Assembly (NCBI RefSeq): GCF_001592745.1
Contig: NZ_LUKD01000001.1
Location: 999,384 to 1,063,383 of the forward strand
DNA: 64,000 bases
From: Bdellovibrio bacteriovorus
GTDB taxonomy: Bacteria; Bdellovibrionota; Bdellovibrionia; Bdellovibrionales; Bdellovibrionaceae
Direction of reading: 5' to 3'
Part shown: piece by piece, positions 16,463-26,561 of the stretch
Position numbering within the stretch: the stretch's first letter is position 1
How the letters are laid out: each line of letters starts with the position of its first letter
Notes under the pieces: model-generated
The model's database searches: none
The model's input: the letters and a program-made list of their open reading frames with translations, nothing else
What the model was told of the DNA's origin: nothing
Made by a program: the position numbers and the translations under genes

Positions 16463-18574
16463 CTATTTCAGTTTCTCCCAGAGATAAGTGTACTCTAAGG
16501 TGTTCCAAAGAATACTTTGTTCGATATTGGCGTTTCCGGCATGCCCGCCTTCCATATTTTCGTAATAGAAAATCGGATGACCCTGTTCGCGCATCTTAGC
16601 CACCATTTTTCTGGCATGGCCTGGATGCACGCGATCGTCTTTTGTACTGGTCATAAAAAAGACTTCCGGATACTTCGTTTCGGCCTTCACGTTTTGATAA
16701 GGAGAATATTTTAAAATCGCTTCACGCATTTTGGGATCATCAGGATTTCCATATTCGTCCATCCAACTCGCACCAGCTAGAAGCTTGTGATAACGGAGCA
16801 TATCCAAAAGTGGAACGCCCACGATCACCGCACTGTACAGATCAGGACGTTGGGTGAACGTCGCACCAGTTAAAAGGCCTCCGTTAGAGCGTCCCGAAAT
16901 TCCTAAATGCTGTGGAGTCGTCACGCCGCGAGCAATCAAGTCCTCGGAAATAGCGATATTGTCTTCATAGACCTTATAACGATTTTCTTTTAAGACTGCT
17001 TTATGCCAAGCGGGACCGAATTCTCCTCCACCACGAAGATTTGTCAGAACATAAACGCCGCCACGCTCTAACCACACTTTGCCAATAGAACCTAGATACC
17101 CCGGTTGCATCGCAGCTTCGAAGCCACCATAACCATACTGAAGTGTCGGGTTCTTTCCATCTAACTTGATATTTTCTTTGGCCACCATGAAATACGGAAT
17201 TTTGGTTCCGTCTTTGCTTGTCGCCAAATGACGAGTGATTTTCAATCCTTGAGGATTAAATCTTTCTGGAGACTTTTTAATAAGTTCTAATTTATTCTGG
17301 GGATCCGCCGCATTTCCCACGAAGGTTGAAAAAGGCGTTAAGAAATCTACGTACTGAGCCAGATAAGTATCACTTTCATCTTCTGTTGAAGTGACGTAAG
17401 CCATCCCATTTCCGCCGAGCTCGACATTTTCAAGCTTCCACTTTTCGCCCTCAAATGACGCCTTCACGATTTTGGAAAGCACGTTATCAATCGTGTACAG
17501 GAAAAGGTAATTCCTTGAAGAAGACACTCCTTGCAGGAAACGAGTCCGTGTCGGAGCAAATATAAGTTGCAAGAATTTATGCGCGTTTTTACCCAAACCG
17601 ACTTTATCCACGGGTAAAGCCACCAGGCTTCCCTCTTTAAATCCGCCTAGATCGGAACGTAATAGATATAAGAACTGATTTTTAAAGACGCCATTAAATT
17701 CCGCATCGTGAGGCATAGGAATTTCCACTCGACTTCCATCAGGAAGTTCGTACCAATCCACACCTTCGTAAAATCCCACACGTTTTGTAAAGAAAGTGTA
17801 GGTCCCTTCCGGCGTGAACTGAGTGTACCCATAGACCGACATGTCTTCTTTCACACCTTCGATCTTTGTTTTGGCTTCGCTTAAAGAAGTCCCACGTTTC
17901 CATTCTTTGACAATACGAGGATACCCAGAATTCGTCATAGAATCGGGACCAAAATTAGTTCCTACTAAAACGGTGTTTTCATCCTTCCAAGAGACATCAC
18001 TTTTTTCTTCGGGAAGCTCGAAGCCCCCTTTGATGAATTGCTTTGTCTTCATGTCAAACTCACGAACAACAACCGCGTCCTTACCGCCTCGAGATAAATA
18101 CACTAAAGCTCTGTCATGATGAGGCGGTAATGTGGAAGCGCCCTTCCAAACCCAATTTTCGCCATCTTTTTTAGCCAGCGCATCGACATCTATAATCACG
18201 TCCCACTTGGGTTGTGCGGTTTTGTAGCTTTCAAGAGTTGTTTTTCTCCAAAGGCCGCGGACATGCTTTTCGTCTTGCCAGAAGTTATAAAGTTCGCCGT
18301 TCTTAAGGCTGACGCCTGGAACGCGATCCTTCGCCAGAAGAATTTTGCGAATATCATTTTCTAAAGTTTTGAACAGAGGATTTTTTTTGAAATGATCTAG
18401 AGTTTTTTTATTCTCTTCTTTGGCGAACTGCAAAGCCTTTGGGCCTTCGACTTCTTCTAACCAAAGATACTTGTCTTCTGCTTCGTAGGGCTTCGCCATT
18501 TCTTTTTGCATGGTATTGGTTTTACAAGCCACTAGAAGAAAGGGCAATAGCAGAATGTATTTCGATAATGTCAT
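16463..18574 (-). CDS. Prolyl oligopeptidase family (S9) lipoprotein
   Basis: 703 residues. The N-terminus is a lipoprotein signal with lipobox LLVAC (Cys about 17). Then come a beta-propeller region (about 70-420) starting KYLWLEEVEG, and an alpha/beta-hydrolase C-terminal domain. The catalytic Ser is in GISGRSNGGLLTG, the Asp in TSTKDDRVHPGHARKM and the His in MEGGHAGN. The family cleaves short peptides after proline. As an envelope lipoprotein it probably degrades prey-derived or periplasmic peptides. Translation starts at the end of an 11-bp stem that contains part of the ribosome binding site. Confidence 0.92.
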   Translation of the reverse strand: MTLSKYILLLPFLLVACKTNTMQKEMAKPYEAEDKYLWLEEVEGPKALQFAKEENKKTLDHFKKNPLFKTLENDIRKILLAKDRVPGVSLKNGELYNFWQDEKHVRGLWRKTTLESYKTAQPKWDVIIDVDALAKKDGENWVWKGASTLPPHHDRALVYLSRGGKDAVVVREFDMKTKQFIKGGFELPEEKSDVSWKDENTVLVGTNFGPDSMTNSGYPRIVKEWKRGTSLSEAKTKIEGVKEDMSVYGYTQFTPEGTYTFFTKRVGFYEGVDWYELPDGSRVEIPMPHDAEFNGVFKNQFLYLLRSDLGGFKEGSLVALPVDKVGLGKNAHKFLQLIFAPTRTRFLQGVSSSRNYLFLYTIDNVLSKIVKASFEGEKWKLENVELGGNGMAYVTSTEDESDTYLAQYVDFLTPFSTFVGNAADPQNKLELIKKSPERFNPQGLKITRHLATSKDGTKIPYFMVAKENIKLDGKNPTLQYGYGGFEAAMQPGYLGSIGKVWLERGGVYVLTNLRGGGEFGPAWHKAVLKENRYKVYEDNIAISEDLIARGVTTPQHLGISGRSNGGLLTGATFTQRPDLYSAVIVGVPLLDMLRYHKLLAGASWMDEYGNPDDPKMREAILKYSPYQNVKAETKYPEVFFMTSTKDDRVHPGHARKMVAKMREQGHPIFYYENMEGGHAGNANIEQSILWNTLEYTYLWEKLK

Positions 18575-18607
18575 ATCAAGACTCCCTTGTTTCCGAGAGT
18601 CTTGATA
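18574..18607 (-). promoter_or_regulatory. Stem-loop over the start of the prolyl oligopeptidase gene
   Basis: A perfect 11-bp inverted repeat TATCAAGACTC/GAGTCTTGATA with a 12-nt loop. Read on the minus strand, AAGGGAG straddles loop and 3' arm and the last stem base is the A of the ATG. Folding would hide part of the initiation region. Confidence 0.55.
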
Positions 18608-18636
18608 TTAAAAGGAAGCCGTCCGACGGTCTACAA

Positions 18637-19434
18637 TTATCGGCTCAGCTCTGCCATGGAATCTGTGATCCAAGTTTGATAAGCATCAACCCGAGTGAAC
18701 ACGGAAAAGAGCATGCACTTTGGAGTTAAGAATCCAGGCAATGAGTCACCACGACTAGCTACGCCCCACACATGCAAACGTCCGTTGATCTCAAGGTAAG
18801 CAGGCCCGCCAGAGTCTCCGCTGCAAATACCTTTGCGCACAGACTGACCCAACATCGCTTCCGTGCGAGAATATTGGGCCTTATCAATTTTTAATTCGGT
18901 TGTTCTTAAAGTTCCGGCGCCACGCTTAAGCGCAATGGTCCAGCTTAAACCATAACCAGCAACAATAGTTTTTGTGCCGTTATAAAGATGTCCACCATCA
19001 AACAAGATCGGTGCAGGAACAAATCCTGGAGCTGCTTCGCCTTCAAAGCGAATTAATGCAAGATCTGCCATATCCGCTTCTTTCATTTCTTCTGTATAGT
19101 CAGGGTGAACAATCGCTCCTGTGACGCGACGAAGTTGATCTTGAGAAGCCTTTTTCATTTCTTGCGCGAAGAAGACAACAAGGTCCTTGGCTTTCGGGTC
19201 CACACAGTGCGCAGCAGTCAGGACTAAATTCTTAGCAACAAGAGTTCCTGAGCAAATATATCCCAATTTTGCTTCGTAAATTCCTACAGTGCTACGACCG
19301 ATAGCGGTGTTCGCTTCGACTTTATCGCCACCTACAATAGCTGTGTCAGGAGATTGGATCGTTGAAATATCATTCTGTGGAGCACATGCAGTGAGCGCCA
19401 AGAATGAAAGAGAAATAAGAAATGTCTTGTTCAT
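18637..19434 (-). CDS. Trypsin-like serine protease, lipoprotein (S1)
   Basis: 265 residues from the ATG opening MNKTFLISL; GAGG lies 9 nt upstream. Lipobox LTAC at about residue 17. The mature chain starts near IVGGDKVEANT. The catalytic triad is His in LTAAHCV, Asp in DMADLALIRF and Ser in CSGDSGGPAYL. Chymotrypsin-fold endopeptidase anchored in the envelope. It is one of three such genes in the window (also 36901 and 37830). The IVGG end suggests activation by cutting. Confidence 0.92.
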   Translation of the reverse strand: MNKTFLISLSFLALTACAPQNDISTIQSPDTAIVGGDKVEANTAIGRSTVGIYEAKLGYICSGTLVAKNLVLTAAHCVDPKAKDLVVFFAQEMKKASQDQLRRVTGAIVHPDYTEEMKEADMADLALIRFEGEAAPGFVPAPILFDGGHLYNGTKTIVAGYGLSWTIALKRGAGTLRTTELKIDKAQYSRTEAMLGQSVRKGICSGDSGGPAYLEINGRLHVWGVASRGDSLPGFLTPKCMLFSVFTRVDAYQTWITDSMAELSR

Positions 19435-19593
19435 AAAAAACCTCATTCGTTTTGATGAAGCCTTTTTAGCCGATCTGAATTTCAGAAACCACGCTATTGG
19501 TTGACACTTTTGTGGGAAATCTGTCGGAAACACCCCGTTTTTCGCCCAAAAGATGAAACATTTGCAAAGTCGAGTGCGAATAAAGGAGGAAAG

Positions 19594-19619
19594 TAAAAAG
19601 AGCCCTTGCGGGCTCTTTT
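19594..19619 (-). terminator. cheB terminator
   Basis: A stem of about 10 bp AAAAGAGCCC/GGGCTCTTTT with GCAA loop directly after the cheB stop, ending in a T-run on the minus strand. Confidence 0.8.
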
Positions 19620-19621
19620 CA

Positions 19622-20680
19622 TTAAGCAGCGTTTCTAACTTGAACTTGTTTCAAGAGATCGCCGGCAATCTTATCGAGAGGAAGAATCTTGTCGGCCGCA
19701 CCCAAAGCTACGGCCGCCGCGGGCATTCCGTACACGACGCAGGTTTCTTCGTTCTGAGCAACAGTGTAAGCACCGGCATTCTTCATTTCCAGAAGACCTT
19801 CGGCACCGTCTTTACCCATCCCCGTCAAAACTACTCCCAAGGCATTCTTACCTACGTACTTCGCGACGGACTTCATCATATAGTCTGCGGCAGGACGCAC
19901 ACTGTGCAATGCCGGCCCTTGATGAAGCTTCACGTGATAGAAGGCACCACTACGATGGATTTCCATATGATAGTTTCCTGGAGCGATCAATACACGACCC
20001 GGAACGACTTGGTCGCCTTCTTGAGCCTCTTTGACTTCAAAAGGAAACATGTTGTTCAAATTATCCGCGAAAGATTTCGTAAATCCGGGCGGCATATGTT
20101 GAACAATCAAAGTACCAGGAATATCCGCTGGCATTCCCGACAAAAAAACTTTCAATGCCTCGGTTCCACCCGTTGAAGAAGCCACTGCGATCAACTGATG
20201 CGTTGTACGCGCCAGTGACGTCGCCACTTTTTGAACAGGAGCTCCCGGCGTCACAACTTTTTTCACGGGATTGATGCGGGCCTTCGCAACCGCTTTCACT
20301 TTCTCGATAATCGAGTGTGAAAGCGTCTCTAAGCTTTGGCTGACGTCAATGGAAGGTTTTTCCATGATTTCAATCGCGCCCGCTTCCAACGCACGCAAAT
20401 AAGTTTCCGAACCCGTTTTAGCTAAGCTCGAAAAGATAATCGTCCGCGTTGGAAAGTGCTGCATGACTTTTTCTAGGAAGCTGATGCCGTCCATACGAGG
20501 CATCTCAACATCCAAAGTCATTACATCGGGCTTCAAAGCCACCAGTTTGTCACGTGCGATGTAAGGATCTGAAGCGGTACCCACGACCTCAATATCCGGA
20601 GAAGAACTGAAGATCTTTTCCAAGAGCTTACGGATCACCGCAGAGTCATCAACGATTAAAACACGAATTTTTTGCGCCAT
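19622..20680 (-). CDS. cheB: Chemotaxis protein-glutamate methylesterase CheB
   Basis: 352 residues: a receiver domain (about 1-120, with DDS at 11-13, phospho-Asp in VMTLDVEMPRMDG and Lys in MEKPS) and a methylesterase domain (about 160-345) with Ser in VASSTGGTEAL, His in QHMPPGFT and Asp in LTGMGKDGAEGL. It removes methyl groups from, or deamidates, chemoreceptors. Third gene of cheA-cheR-cheB, 18 nt after cheR. Confidence 0.96.
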   Translation of the reverse strand: MAQKIRVLIVDDSAVIRKLLEKIFSSSPDIEVVGTASDPYIARDKLVALKPDVMTLDVEMPRMDGISFLEKVMQHFPTRTIIFSSLAKTGSETYLRALEAGAIEIMEKPSIDVSQSLETLSHSIIEKVKAVAKARINPVKKVVTPGAPVQKVATSLARTTHQLIAVASSTGGTEALKVFLSGMPADIPGTLIVQHMPPGFTKSFADNLNNMFPFEVKEAQEGDQVVPGRVLIAPGNYHMEIHRSGAFYHVKLHQGPALHSVRPAADYMMKSVAKYVGKNALGVVLTGMGKDGAEGLLEMKNAGAYTVAQNEETCVVYGMPAAAVALGAADKILPLDKIAGDLLKQVQVRNAA

Positions 20681-20698
20681 AAATGGGGCCTTTACTGG

Positions 20699-21568
20699 TT
20701 AAAGCTTTTGGTAAACAGCTCTGGAAAGGGGTTTCAAACCAGTATGCTTAACGTTTCCAGACTCAGAATGGCCCAAAATCAAATAGCCACCCGGCGCCAA
20801 GCAAGATACCAAATTATCAATGACCTTTTTCGTGGTCTGCTCATCAAAGTAAATCAAGACGTTACGGCAAAAGATCACGTGAAACTTATGCTGAAATTCG
20901 TACTTGGGATTCATCAAATTGAAGGGAGCAAAGCGAATCATCTTGTGGATAGAATCCTTGGCCCTGAAAAACTCGTCGCCATTGGCTTTCACCTTCTCAA
21001 AGTACTTAACTCTTTGAGCTGGAGGAAGACCTTGCATTTCGCGCTCTTCATAAGTACCAACAGAGGCCTTCTTTAAGACCTGCAAATCAATGTCGGTTGC
21101 TAAAAGACGCACTTTTGTAGATGAAGTCTCGCCCAAAGCTTCACAGGCTGTCATCGCAATTGTGTAGGGCTCTTGGCCCGTACTTGCGGCGGCACACCAC
21201 ATGCGAATGTCCGAGCCAAACTTTTTTGCCAGCTCAGGAATAATATTTTGAAGGAAATCGAAGTGATTCGATTCGCGATAAAAAGACGTCATATTCGTCG
21301 TCAACGCCGAAATAAATTCAGACGTTAAGTCCGGTCCGCCTTTTTCTAATAATGTCCAATACTCTTCGTAACTTTTCAAAGAGTGTCTTCTTAAAAGCTT
21401 CACGATGCGATTGCGGATGAGTGCATGATTCTTTGGCGTCAACGGAAGGTCCACACCCGCCAATTGATACATGTGCTCAGCAAACTTCGTAAACATTTTA
21501 TCTGAAAGCTTGATCTCTTCAAAATCGTAAAGAGATCCTACTAATTCATTCTTTTTTACAGCCGTCAT
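20699..21568 (-). CDS. cheR: Chemotaxis protein methyltransferase CheR
   Basis: 289 residues: an N-terminal helical domain (about 15-90, including LIRNRIVKLLRRH) and a SAM-binding domain with WCAAASTGQEPYTIAM, LLATDIDLQVL and VIFCRNVLIYFD, ending LILGHSES. It methylates receptor glutamates. The ATG overlaps the cheA stop by 4 nt, so the two are translationally coupled. Confidence 0.96.
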   Translation of the reverse strand: MTAVKKNELVGSLYDFEEIKLSDKMFTKFAEHMYQLAGVDLPLTPKNHALIRNRIVKLLRRHSLKSYEEYWTLLEKGGPDLTSEFISALTTNMTSFYRESNHFDFLQNIIPELAKKFGSDIRMWCAAASTGQEPYTIAMTACEALGETSSTKVRLLATDIDLQVLKKASVGTYEEREMQGLPPAQRVKYFEKVKANGDEFFRAKDSIHKMIRFAPFNLMNPKYEFQHKFHVIFCRNVLIYFDEQTTKKVIDNLVSCLAPGGYLILGHSESGNVKHTGLKPLSRAVYQKL

Positions 21569-23580
21569 GCCGCCATCTCCCGACCCTTAGCTACGTTATT
21601 CACTAAAGCCCCCGGTTCCAAAATTAGAACGGTACGGCCGTCTCCAAGAATCGCGGCGCCCGCGACTTCTGGAATGTCTTGACCTGTCGTGATTGGTTTC
21701 ACAACCACCTGAGCCTGTCCTAAAACGTCGTCCACGGGGAACGCCATTTGGCCGGTCATAGACTCAATAATCACCAACATTGTTTCTTCACGGCGCGCAC
21801 TCAAAGAGTTCTCGCGGCGTTTTTCCAATTGTTGATCTTTTTTATTCAAACTCCAATTGATCGAACCCAAAGTTTTTGAGACATCAATCACCGGCAATAA
21901 ATGACCGCGAATGCTCGCCACTTTTCCCGCACCAGAAATATTCGTGTAGTCCTTTGGAAGAACGCGCACGATTTCACGGATTGAATGAATCGGAAGGATG
22001 TAACGAGCCCCATCTAGAGCTACAATAATACCGTCCGTGATCGCCGTGCTTAGGGGGATTGTCAGGCGGAACGTTGTTCCCTGTCCCGCTTTGGAATAGA
22101 TGTTGATCTTACCATTGATTTTATCAAGGTTTGACTTAACAACGTCCAAACCAACACCTCGACCGGAAAGATCTGAGATCTTATCTGCCGTCGAAAAACC
22201 GGGATAGAAGATATATTGATAAACTTGTTCATCCGGAATTGTCGCTGGATCCACTCCTTGCGGAACAAAGCCCTTTTCAATCGCCTTACCTAATACTTTT
22301 TCACGGTTGATACCGCCACCGTCATCCGTAATATCAATCGTGACGTTACCGCCTGATTGTTTTGCAGATACGGTCACTTTCGCGGTCGCGGGTTTACCAC
22401 GTTCTAAGCGCACTTCTTTCTTTTCCACCCCGTGGTCCATCGAGTTACGAACCAAGTGAACGAGAGGATCGCCAAGAAGTTCAAAAACGGTTCTTTCAAC
22501 CTCTGTTTCTTCACCAATCAATTGCAAATCAACCGGTTTATCCAAAGTCAAAGACACGTCTCGAACGATACGTTGAATTTTAATGAACATGGATTTTAGC
22601 GGCGTCATGCGAATGCTCAAAGTTTTTTCGTACAACTCGCGCACAGCTTTATCCAATTGATCGACAATGCCTTCAAGACGCAAGTTCACGCCACTGCGAA
22701 CCGTCTCGTCATGCACAAGCTGATTTTTAAGAACCACAAGCTCGCCGACCGCATCAAGAACTGAGTCCACGCGACCGGTGTCAACTTTGATAGTTCCGTT
22801 TAACTTACCTTTATTATTGCCACCGTTAGAGTCCGATGCTGCCGTAGCAGAACTGGCTGCAGGCTTTGACTCTTTCGGAGCTGGTTGAGAAGCCACAACT
22901 TTCAACGCGGGCTTTTCCACAACCGGCGCAGGCGCCGAAGCTGTAGCGACAGGAGCTGGTGCCGCCTTTTTTTGTTCTGCTTCTTTAGCTTCAAATTCAG
23001 CGCGGTCTTCAGGGGACAATTGTCCAAGAAGCTCTGCAAGTAATTCGTGATTAGTGCAATCATCTTCAGGAGCGGCTTCCGCAACTGGAGCGGCCGCTGC
23101 AAAGAAATCATCTGGAGCAGCTTCTTTCACTTCATCATGAGCCGGAGCGGCGGCTTCTTTGCTATGCGAAGATTGTTTGCCAGAAAGTTCTTCGGTGATT
23201 TGAATCAACTGAGCTTTCAGTTCAGCCGGATCCCACGCGCCTGTTTTTCCTTGCTGTAAAAAGGCAATGCGGTTTTTCAATTCGTCACCAGATGTTAATA
23301 GAAGCGAAATTACATTGGAGTTCACTAGCTCTGGACGCGAACGCAAAAGATCTAAAAGGTCTTCCATCACGTGCGCGAACTTAGAAAGATCCGTCAACCC
23401 TACTGCCGCAGCACCACCCTTCACCGAGTGCGCCACACGGAAGATGTCCGTAAGGTCTTTTGCAGGATCTTGACTGTTTTCCAGCCTCATCATGTATTCT
23501 TCGTATTGCTCAAGCATGAACGCAGATTCGTTCAAAAAATCCATCTGCAGTTCTTCAAAAAAGGAATTATCACCGCTCAT
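21565..23580 (-). CDS. cheA: Chemotaxis histidine kinase CheA
   Basis: 671 residues. P1 (about 1-110) carries the phosphorylated His in FRVAHSVKGGAAAVGL. A long Ala/Pro/Glu-rich linker (about 140-270) stands where P2 is usual. P3 dimerisation follows (VDSVLDAVGELVVLKNQL), then the ATPase P4 with N box HLVRNSMDHGVE, G1 DDGGGI and G2 SGRGVGLDVV, and a CheW-like P5 to the end. A typical CheY-binding P2 was not recognised. First gene of the che unit. cheW is divergent. Confidence 0.95.
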   Translation of the reverse strand: MSGDNSFFEELQMDFLNESAFMLEQYEEYMMRLENSQDPAKDLTDIFRVAHSVKGGAAAVGLTDLSKFAHVMEDLLDLLRSRPELVNSNVISLLLTSGDELKNRIAFLQQGKTGAWDPAELKAQLIQITEELSGKQSSHSKEAAAPAHDEVKEAAPDDFFAAAAPVAEAAPEDDCTNHELLAELLGQLSPEDRAEFEAKEAEQKKAAPAPVATASAPAPVVEKPALKVVASQPAPKESKPAASSATAASDSNGGNNKGKLNGTIKVDTGRVDSVLDAVGELVVLKNQLVHDETVRSGVNLRLEGIVDQLDKAVRELYEKTLSIRMTPLKSMFIKIQRIVRDVSLTLDKPVDLQLIGEETEVERTVFELLGDPLVHLVRNSMDHGVEKKEVRLERGKPATAKVTVSAKQSGGNVTIDITDDGGGINREKVLGKAIEKGFVPQGVDPATIPDEQVYQYIFYPGFSTADKISDLSGRGVGLDVVKSNLDKINGKINIYSKAGQGTTFRLTIPLSTAITDGIIVALDGARYILPIHSIREIVRVLPKDYTNISGAGKVASIRGHLLPVIDVSKTLGSINWSLNKKDQQLEKRRENSLSARREETMLVIIESMTGQMAFPVDDVLGQAQVVVKPITTGQDIPEVAGAAILGDGRTVLILEPGALVNNVAKGREMAA

Positions 23581-23855
23581 GTGCGCTCCATTATCATATA
23601 AAAATCACAAGGAATTATCGGACGATAGAGGGTTCTTCTGTTTCCGTCGTTAGTCCAGAATGAGACAAAATAAAATGGGGGACGAAGTTCCTCACATTCA
23701 CCCGACCATTGTCTCAGATTGAGTGGTCCAAAATGTGACTTTGTTAACTTTTTTACTTAATTAGGTCCAGCAACAAAATCTCTTAAAGTTCAAAGCCATT
23801 TTTCTCGAAGAGTTGTTTGAGTGATTTTATTTCTACTACTTGAAAGGCAATTACA
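23581..23855. promoter_or_regulatory. Divergent promoter region cheA / cheW
   Basis: This 275-nt stretch carries the control regions of cheA (minus) and cheW (plus). A spaced 7-bp inverted pair TGAGACA/TGTCTCA stands at about 23661 and 23712. No confident flagellar-type (sigma-28) promoter could be fixed by eye. Confidence 0.35.
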
Positions 23856-24344
23856 ATGAGCGATGTATCTATGAAAGCAAAACCCGGCCAATATCTAACT
23901 TTCCAATTGATGGCTGAACAATATGGCGTGGCTATCGAAACAGTGCGTGAAATCAATCAGTTTGGTGAAATCACTCCTGTTCCTCGTACACCAGACTATG
24001 TAAAAGGCGTGATGAACCTTCGTGGTAAAATCATTCCTGTAGTAAATCTTCGTGTGAAGTTTGGTATGTCTGCACAAGACACTACACGCGACACTTGCAT
24101 CATCGTGATCGACACTGAAATCGGTCAAGTGGGCATGATCGTAGACTCTGTTAAAGAGGTTGTAGATCTTCAAGAAAACCAAATCGAGCCTTCTCCAGTG
24201 CTTGGCAACGAAAATGCAATGTCTTTCGTTCGCGGTATGGGTAAGGTTGATAACAAAGTTGTTATCCTTGTGGATATCGTTTCTGCATTCTCATCAGAGC
24301 AAATGGGCACAATGGCTCAATACTCTCACTCAGAAGCTGCTTAA
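23856..24344 (+). CDS. cheW: Chemotaxis coupling protein CheW
   Basis: 162 residues of one CheW domain (YLTFQLMAEQYGVAIETVRE, GVMNLRGKIIPVVNLRVKFG, IGMIVD-type strand GQVGMIVDSVKEV). It bridges chemoreceptors and CheA. It is transcribed away from cheA and has its own terminator. Confidence 0.96.
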   Translation: MSDVSMKAKPGQYLTFQLMAEQYGVAIETVREINQFGEITPVPRTPDYVKGVMNLRGKIIPVVNLRVKFGMSAQDTTRDTCIIVIDTEIGQVGMIVDSVKEVVDLQENQIEPSPVLGNENAMSFVRGMGKVDNKVVILVDIVSAFSSEQMGTMAQYSHSEAA

Positions 24345-24371
24345 TAGATACTTTAAAAGTAGATCTAAAAG

Positions 24372-24403
24372 AAAACCCGCAGGAAACTGCGGGTTTTTTA
24401 TTT
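24372..24403 (+). terminator. cheW terminator
   Basis: Stem AAAACCCGCAG/CTGCGGGTTTT with a GAAA tetraloop, followed by a T-run on the plus strand. Confidence 0.88.
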
Positions 24404-24455
24404 TGAAATGAGCGGGCTCGCATTTGTGTTAAGTTATCAACACAAACTTAAAAAA

Positions 24456-26495
24456 CTACCAAGCCTGGCTTTTTTGAAAGAAACCGCCTGCTGCTTCAAC
24501 GATTGCGCCGGCATCCACTTTGTGTTTGCGGTACAAATCCATCGCCGTGTAGGCACTTTGTCCGAACTCTCCGTGCACACCTAAGCTTTTCACTTTCAAC
24601 GTAGCCACATCGGCTTGCAACAATGCATGCGTCAGCATTTGTCCGAAGCCACCAATCACTTGGTGATCTTCCACCGTAATCAATTGACTTTGCGTTTTCT
24701 CTAAAGAAGCTTTGAAAGTCGCGACATCAATGTGATTTACACAAGCTGAATTGACAACAATCGCACCCACGCCTTTAGCTTCAAGGTCCTGCGCCGCTTT
24801 CAAAGCTTGCGGCACCAATGAACCCGTCGTTGCAATCGTTACGCATTTGCCGTTCTTACCAGACGTTGTATCGATAAGAATTTGCGCTTTTCTTAAGTCG
24901 TAAGAACTTGGTGTTACATATGACTTAGGGAAGTTTTCACGGCCTAAGAAGAAAATCGAAGAATTTGGCACTTCACCATTTTTACGAGCTTTTGCGAAGT
25001 TCTCGATAGCTGCATAAACCAAAGCATCAGCTTCCTCACTGCAAGACAACGAATAAACGTCCACGTGAGGAATTGATGAAACCATTGCCATATAGCTCAA
25101 CGCTTGATGAGAAGCCCCATCGGCCGCATCTTGGAAACCAGTGTGGGAGAAGATCGCAATAATCGGCGCTTCAGATAACGCCCCCATCGTCAAAGGCAAG
25201 GCCCCTTTCGTCACACCAAATTGCGCAAAGGTATCAACAACTGGGATATAACCTAGTTTAGAAAGACCTGCCGCTGTTGAAACCATGTTGCTTTCTGCGA
25301 TACCCACATCAAAAGAGTCATGAGGGAATTCTTTACGGAAACCCGCGACCCCCGTGGAACCCGGAAGATCCGAAGTCACGCTCAATACAGGAAGACCCGC
25401 TTTGCGAGCGCGAATCATCGCCGCAGAAACACCCGTTTGAATTTTTTCACCCGAATCTTTGACTCCGCTAGCTTTGATTTCAGCTTCCCACTTATGAAGT
25501 TCATCAATCCACATATTGTAAATGGGAAGAAGGGCTTCACCGCCATAGATCTCACCCAAGAAAGCCGCAAGTTCTGTTGGGCTCTTTAAAGGGAACCCGT
25601 GACCACCGGAAGCAGACTCGATGGTTTTCTTAGTTCCGATACCTTTGACCGTCTTTGCATGAATGACGACAGGCATTTTTGGATTTGCCTGAGCTGTTTC
25701 AATCGCATTCACGATAGTGTCGTAACATTTCTGCAAGTCGTTACCTTCTTGCAAAGTGATCACATTCCATCCCAAAGCTTTTAAAGACTCAAATGTCGGC
25801 GTCATCGAGAATGACTCGGCGTCAATACGACCAGAAAGTTTTGTGTTGTTATCACTGATGATCAAAACGAAAGGACCCATCTTTCCTTTTTGCGCCAGGC
25901 CTGGAATAGCGGCGAAAGATTCTTTCGCCTCTCCTTCCATGCAGGCTCCATCAGAAATCGTTGTCACCGTCACGCGGTTTGTGCCAGCAATAGCTTCACC
26001 CATCGCGACACCTTGTGATTGCGGGAAAGCCGAACCCAAAGGACCGTTCGAGATGAATACACCTTCAGGGAAACAATGAACTTCACCGTGACCTGTCAAT
26101 CCGCTTTCGATAGAGCGGAATTTTTTAAGACTGTCTAAAGTCAAACCCGCCATGCCGTAGTTGGCTTTCAAAGCATACAAACCGTTTTCACAGTGACCAG
26201 CATCATTGATCAAATGGAACATGTCGTACCATTGTTTTCTCACGCGAGAAGAAACGTCGAAAACATGGCCGTGAAGAGCCGACATTAATTCTGCCAAAGC
26301 AGCAGGTCCACCGTAGTGAGAAGCCGCTCCGCCGAGGACGGCATTCATGTCCATCAAAGACACAAGCACGCGCGTTGCGCGAGGATCCGCCACAGGAATT
26401 TGGCGTCCGTCTTTGCTTTTGACATAGGTTTTAAATTGAGGCTCCTGTGAAGGATTGCCCGCGAGTTTTGTTTTGATTTGGATGGGTTCTGTCAT
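24456..26495 (-). CDS. tkt: Transketolase
   Basis: 679 residues with the three transketolase regions. The ThDP-binding half has LTGHGEVHCFPEG and SDGACMEGEAKES, followed by LIISDNN at the expected spacing. The pyrimidine-binding half has the catalytic Glu in DVGIAESNM. A C-terminal domain ends the chain. The canonical GDG of the ThDP motif is SDG here. It transfers two-carbon units in the pentose phosphate pathway. Single-gene unit. Confidence 0.88.
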   Translation of the reverse strand: MTEPIQIKTKLAGNPSQEPQFKTYVKSKDGRQIPVADPRATRVLVSLMDMNAVLGGAASHYGGPAALAELMSALHGHVFDVSSRVRKQWYDMFHLINDAGHCENGLYALKANYGMAGLTLDSLKKFRSIESGLTGHGEVHCFPEGVFISNGPLGSAFPQSQGVAMGEAIAGTNRVTVTTISDGACMEGEAKESFAAIPGLAQKGKMGPFVLIISDNNTKLSGRIDAESFSMTPTFESLKALGWNVITLQEGNDLQKCYDTIVNAIETAQANPKMPVVIHAKTVKGIGTKKTIESASGGHGFPLKSPTELAAFLGEIYGGEALLPIYNMWIDELHKWEAEIKASGVKDSGEKIQTGVSAAMIRARKAGLPVLSVTSDLPGSTGVAGFRKEFPHDSFDVGIAESNMVSTAAGLSKLGYIPVVDTFAQFGVTKGALPLTMGALSEAPIIAIFSHTGFQDAADGASHQALSYMAMVSSIPHVDVYSLSCSEEADALVYAAIENFAKARKNGEVPNSSIFFLGRENFPKSYVTPSSYDLRKAQILIDTTSGKNGKCVTIATTGSLVPQALKAAQDLEAKGVGAIVVNSACVNHIDVATFKASLEKTQSQLITVEDHQVIGGFGQMLTHALLQADVATLKVKSLGVHGEFGQSAYTAMDLYRKHKVDAGAIVEAAGGFFQKSQAW

Positions 26496-26561
26496 AAGAT
26501 CTAGTTTTACTCTAAGGGCCTAGCCGCGTAAAGCGCAGGGGCTGCTTACCGGGAGCGTTAA

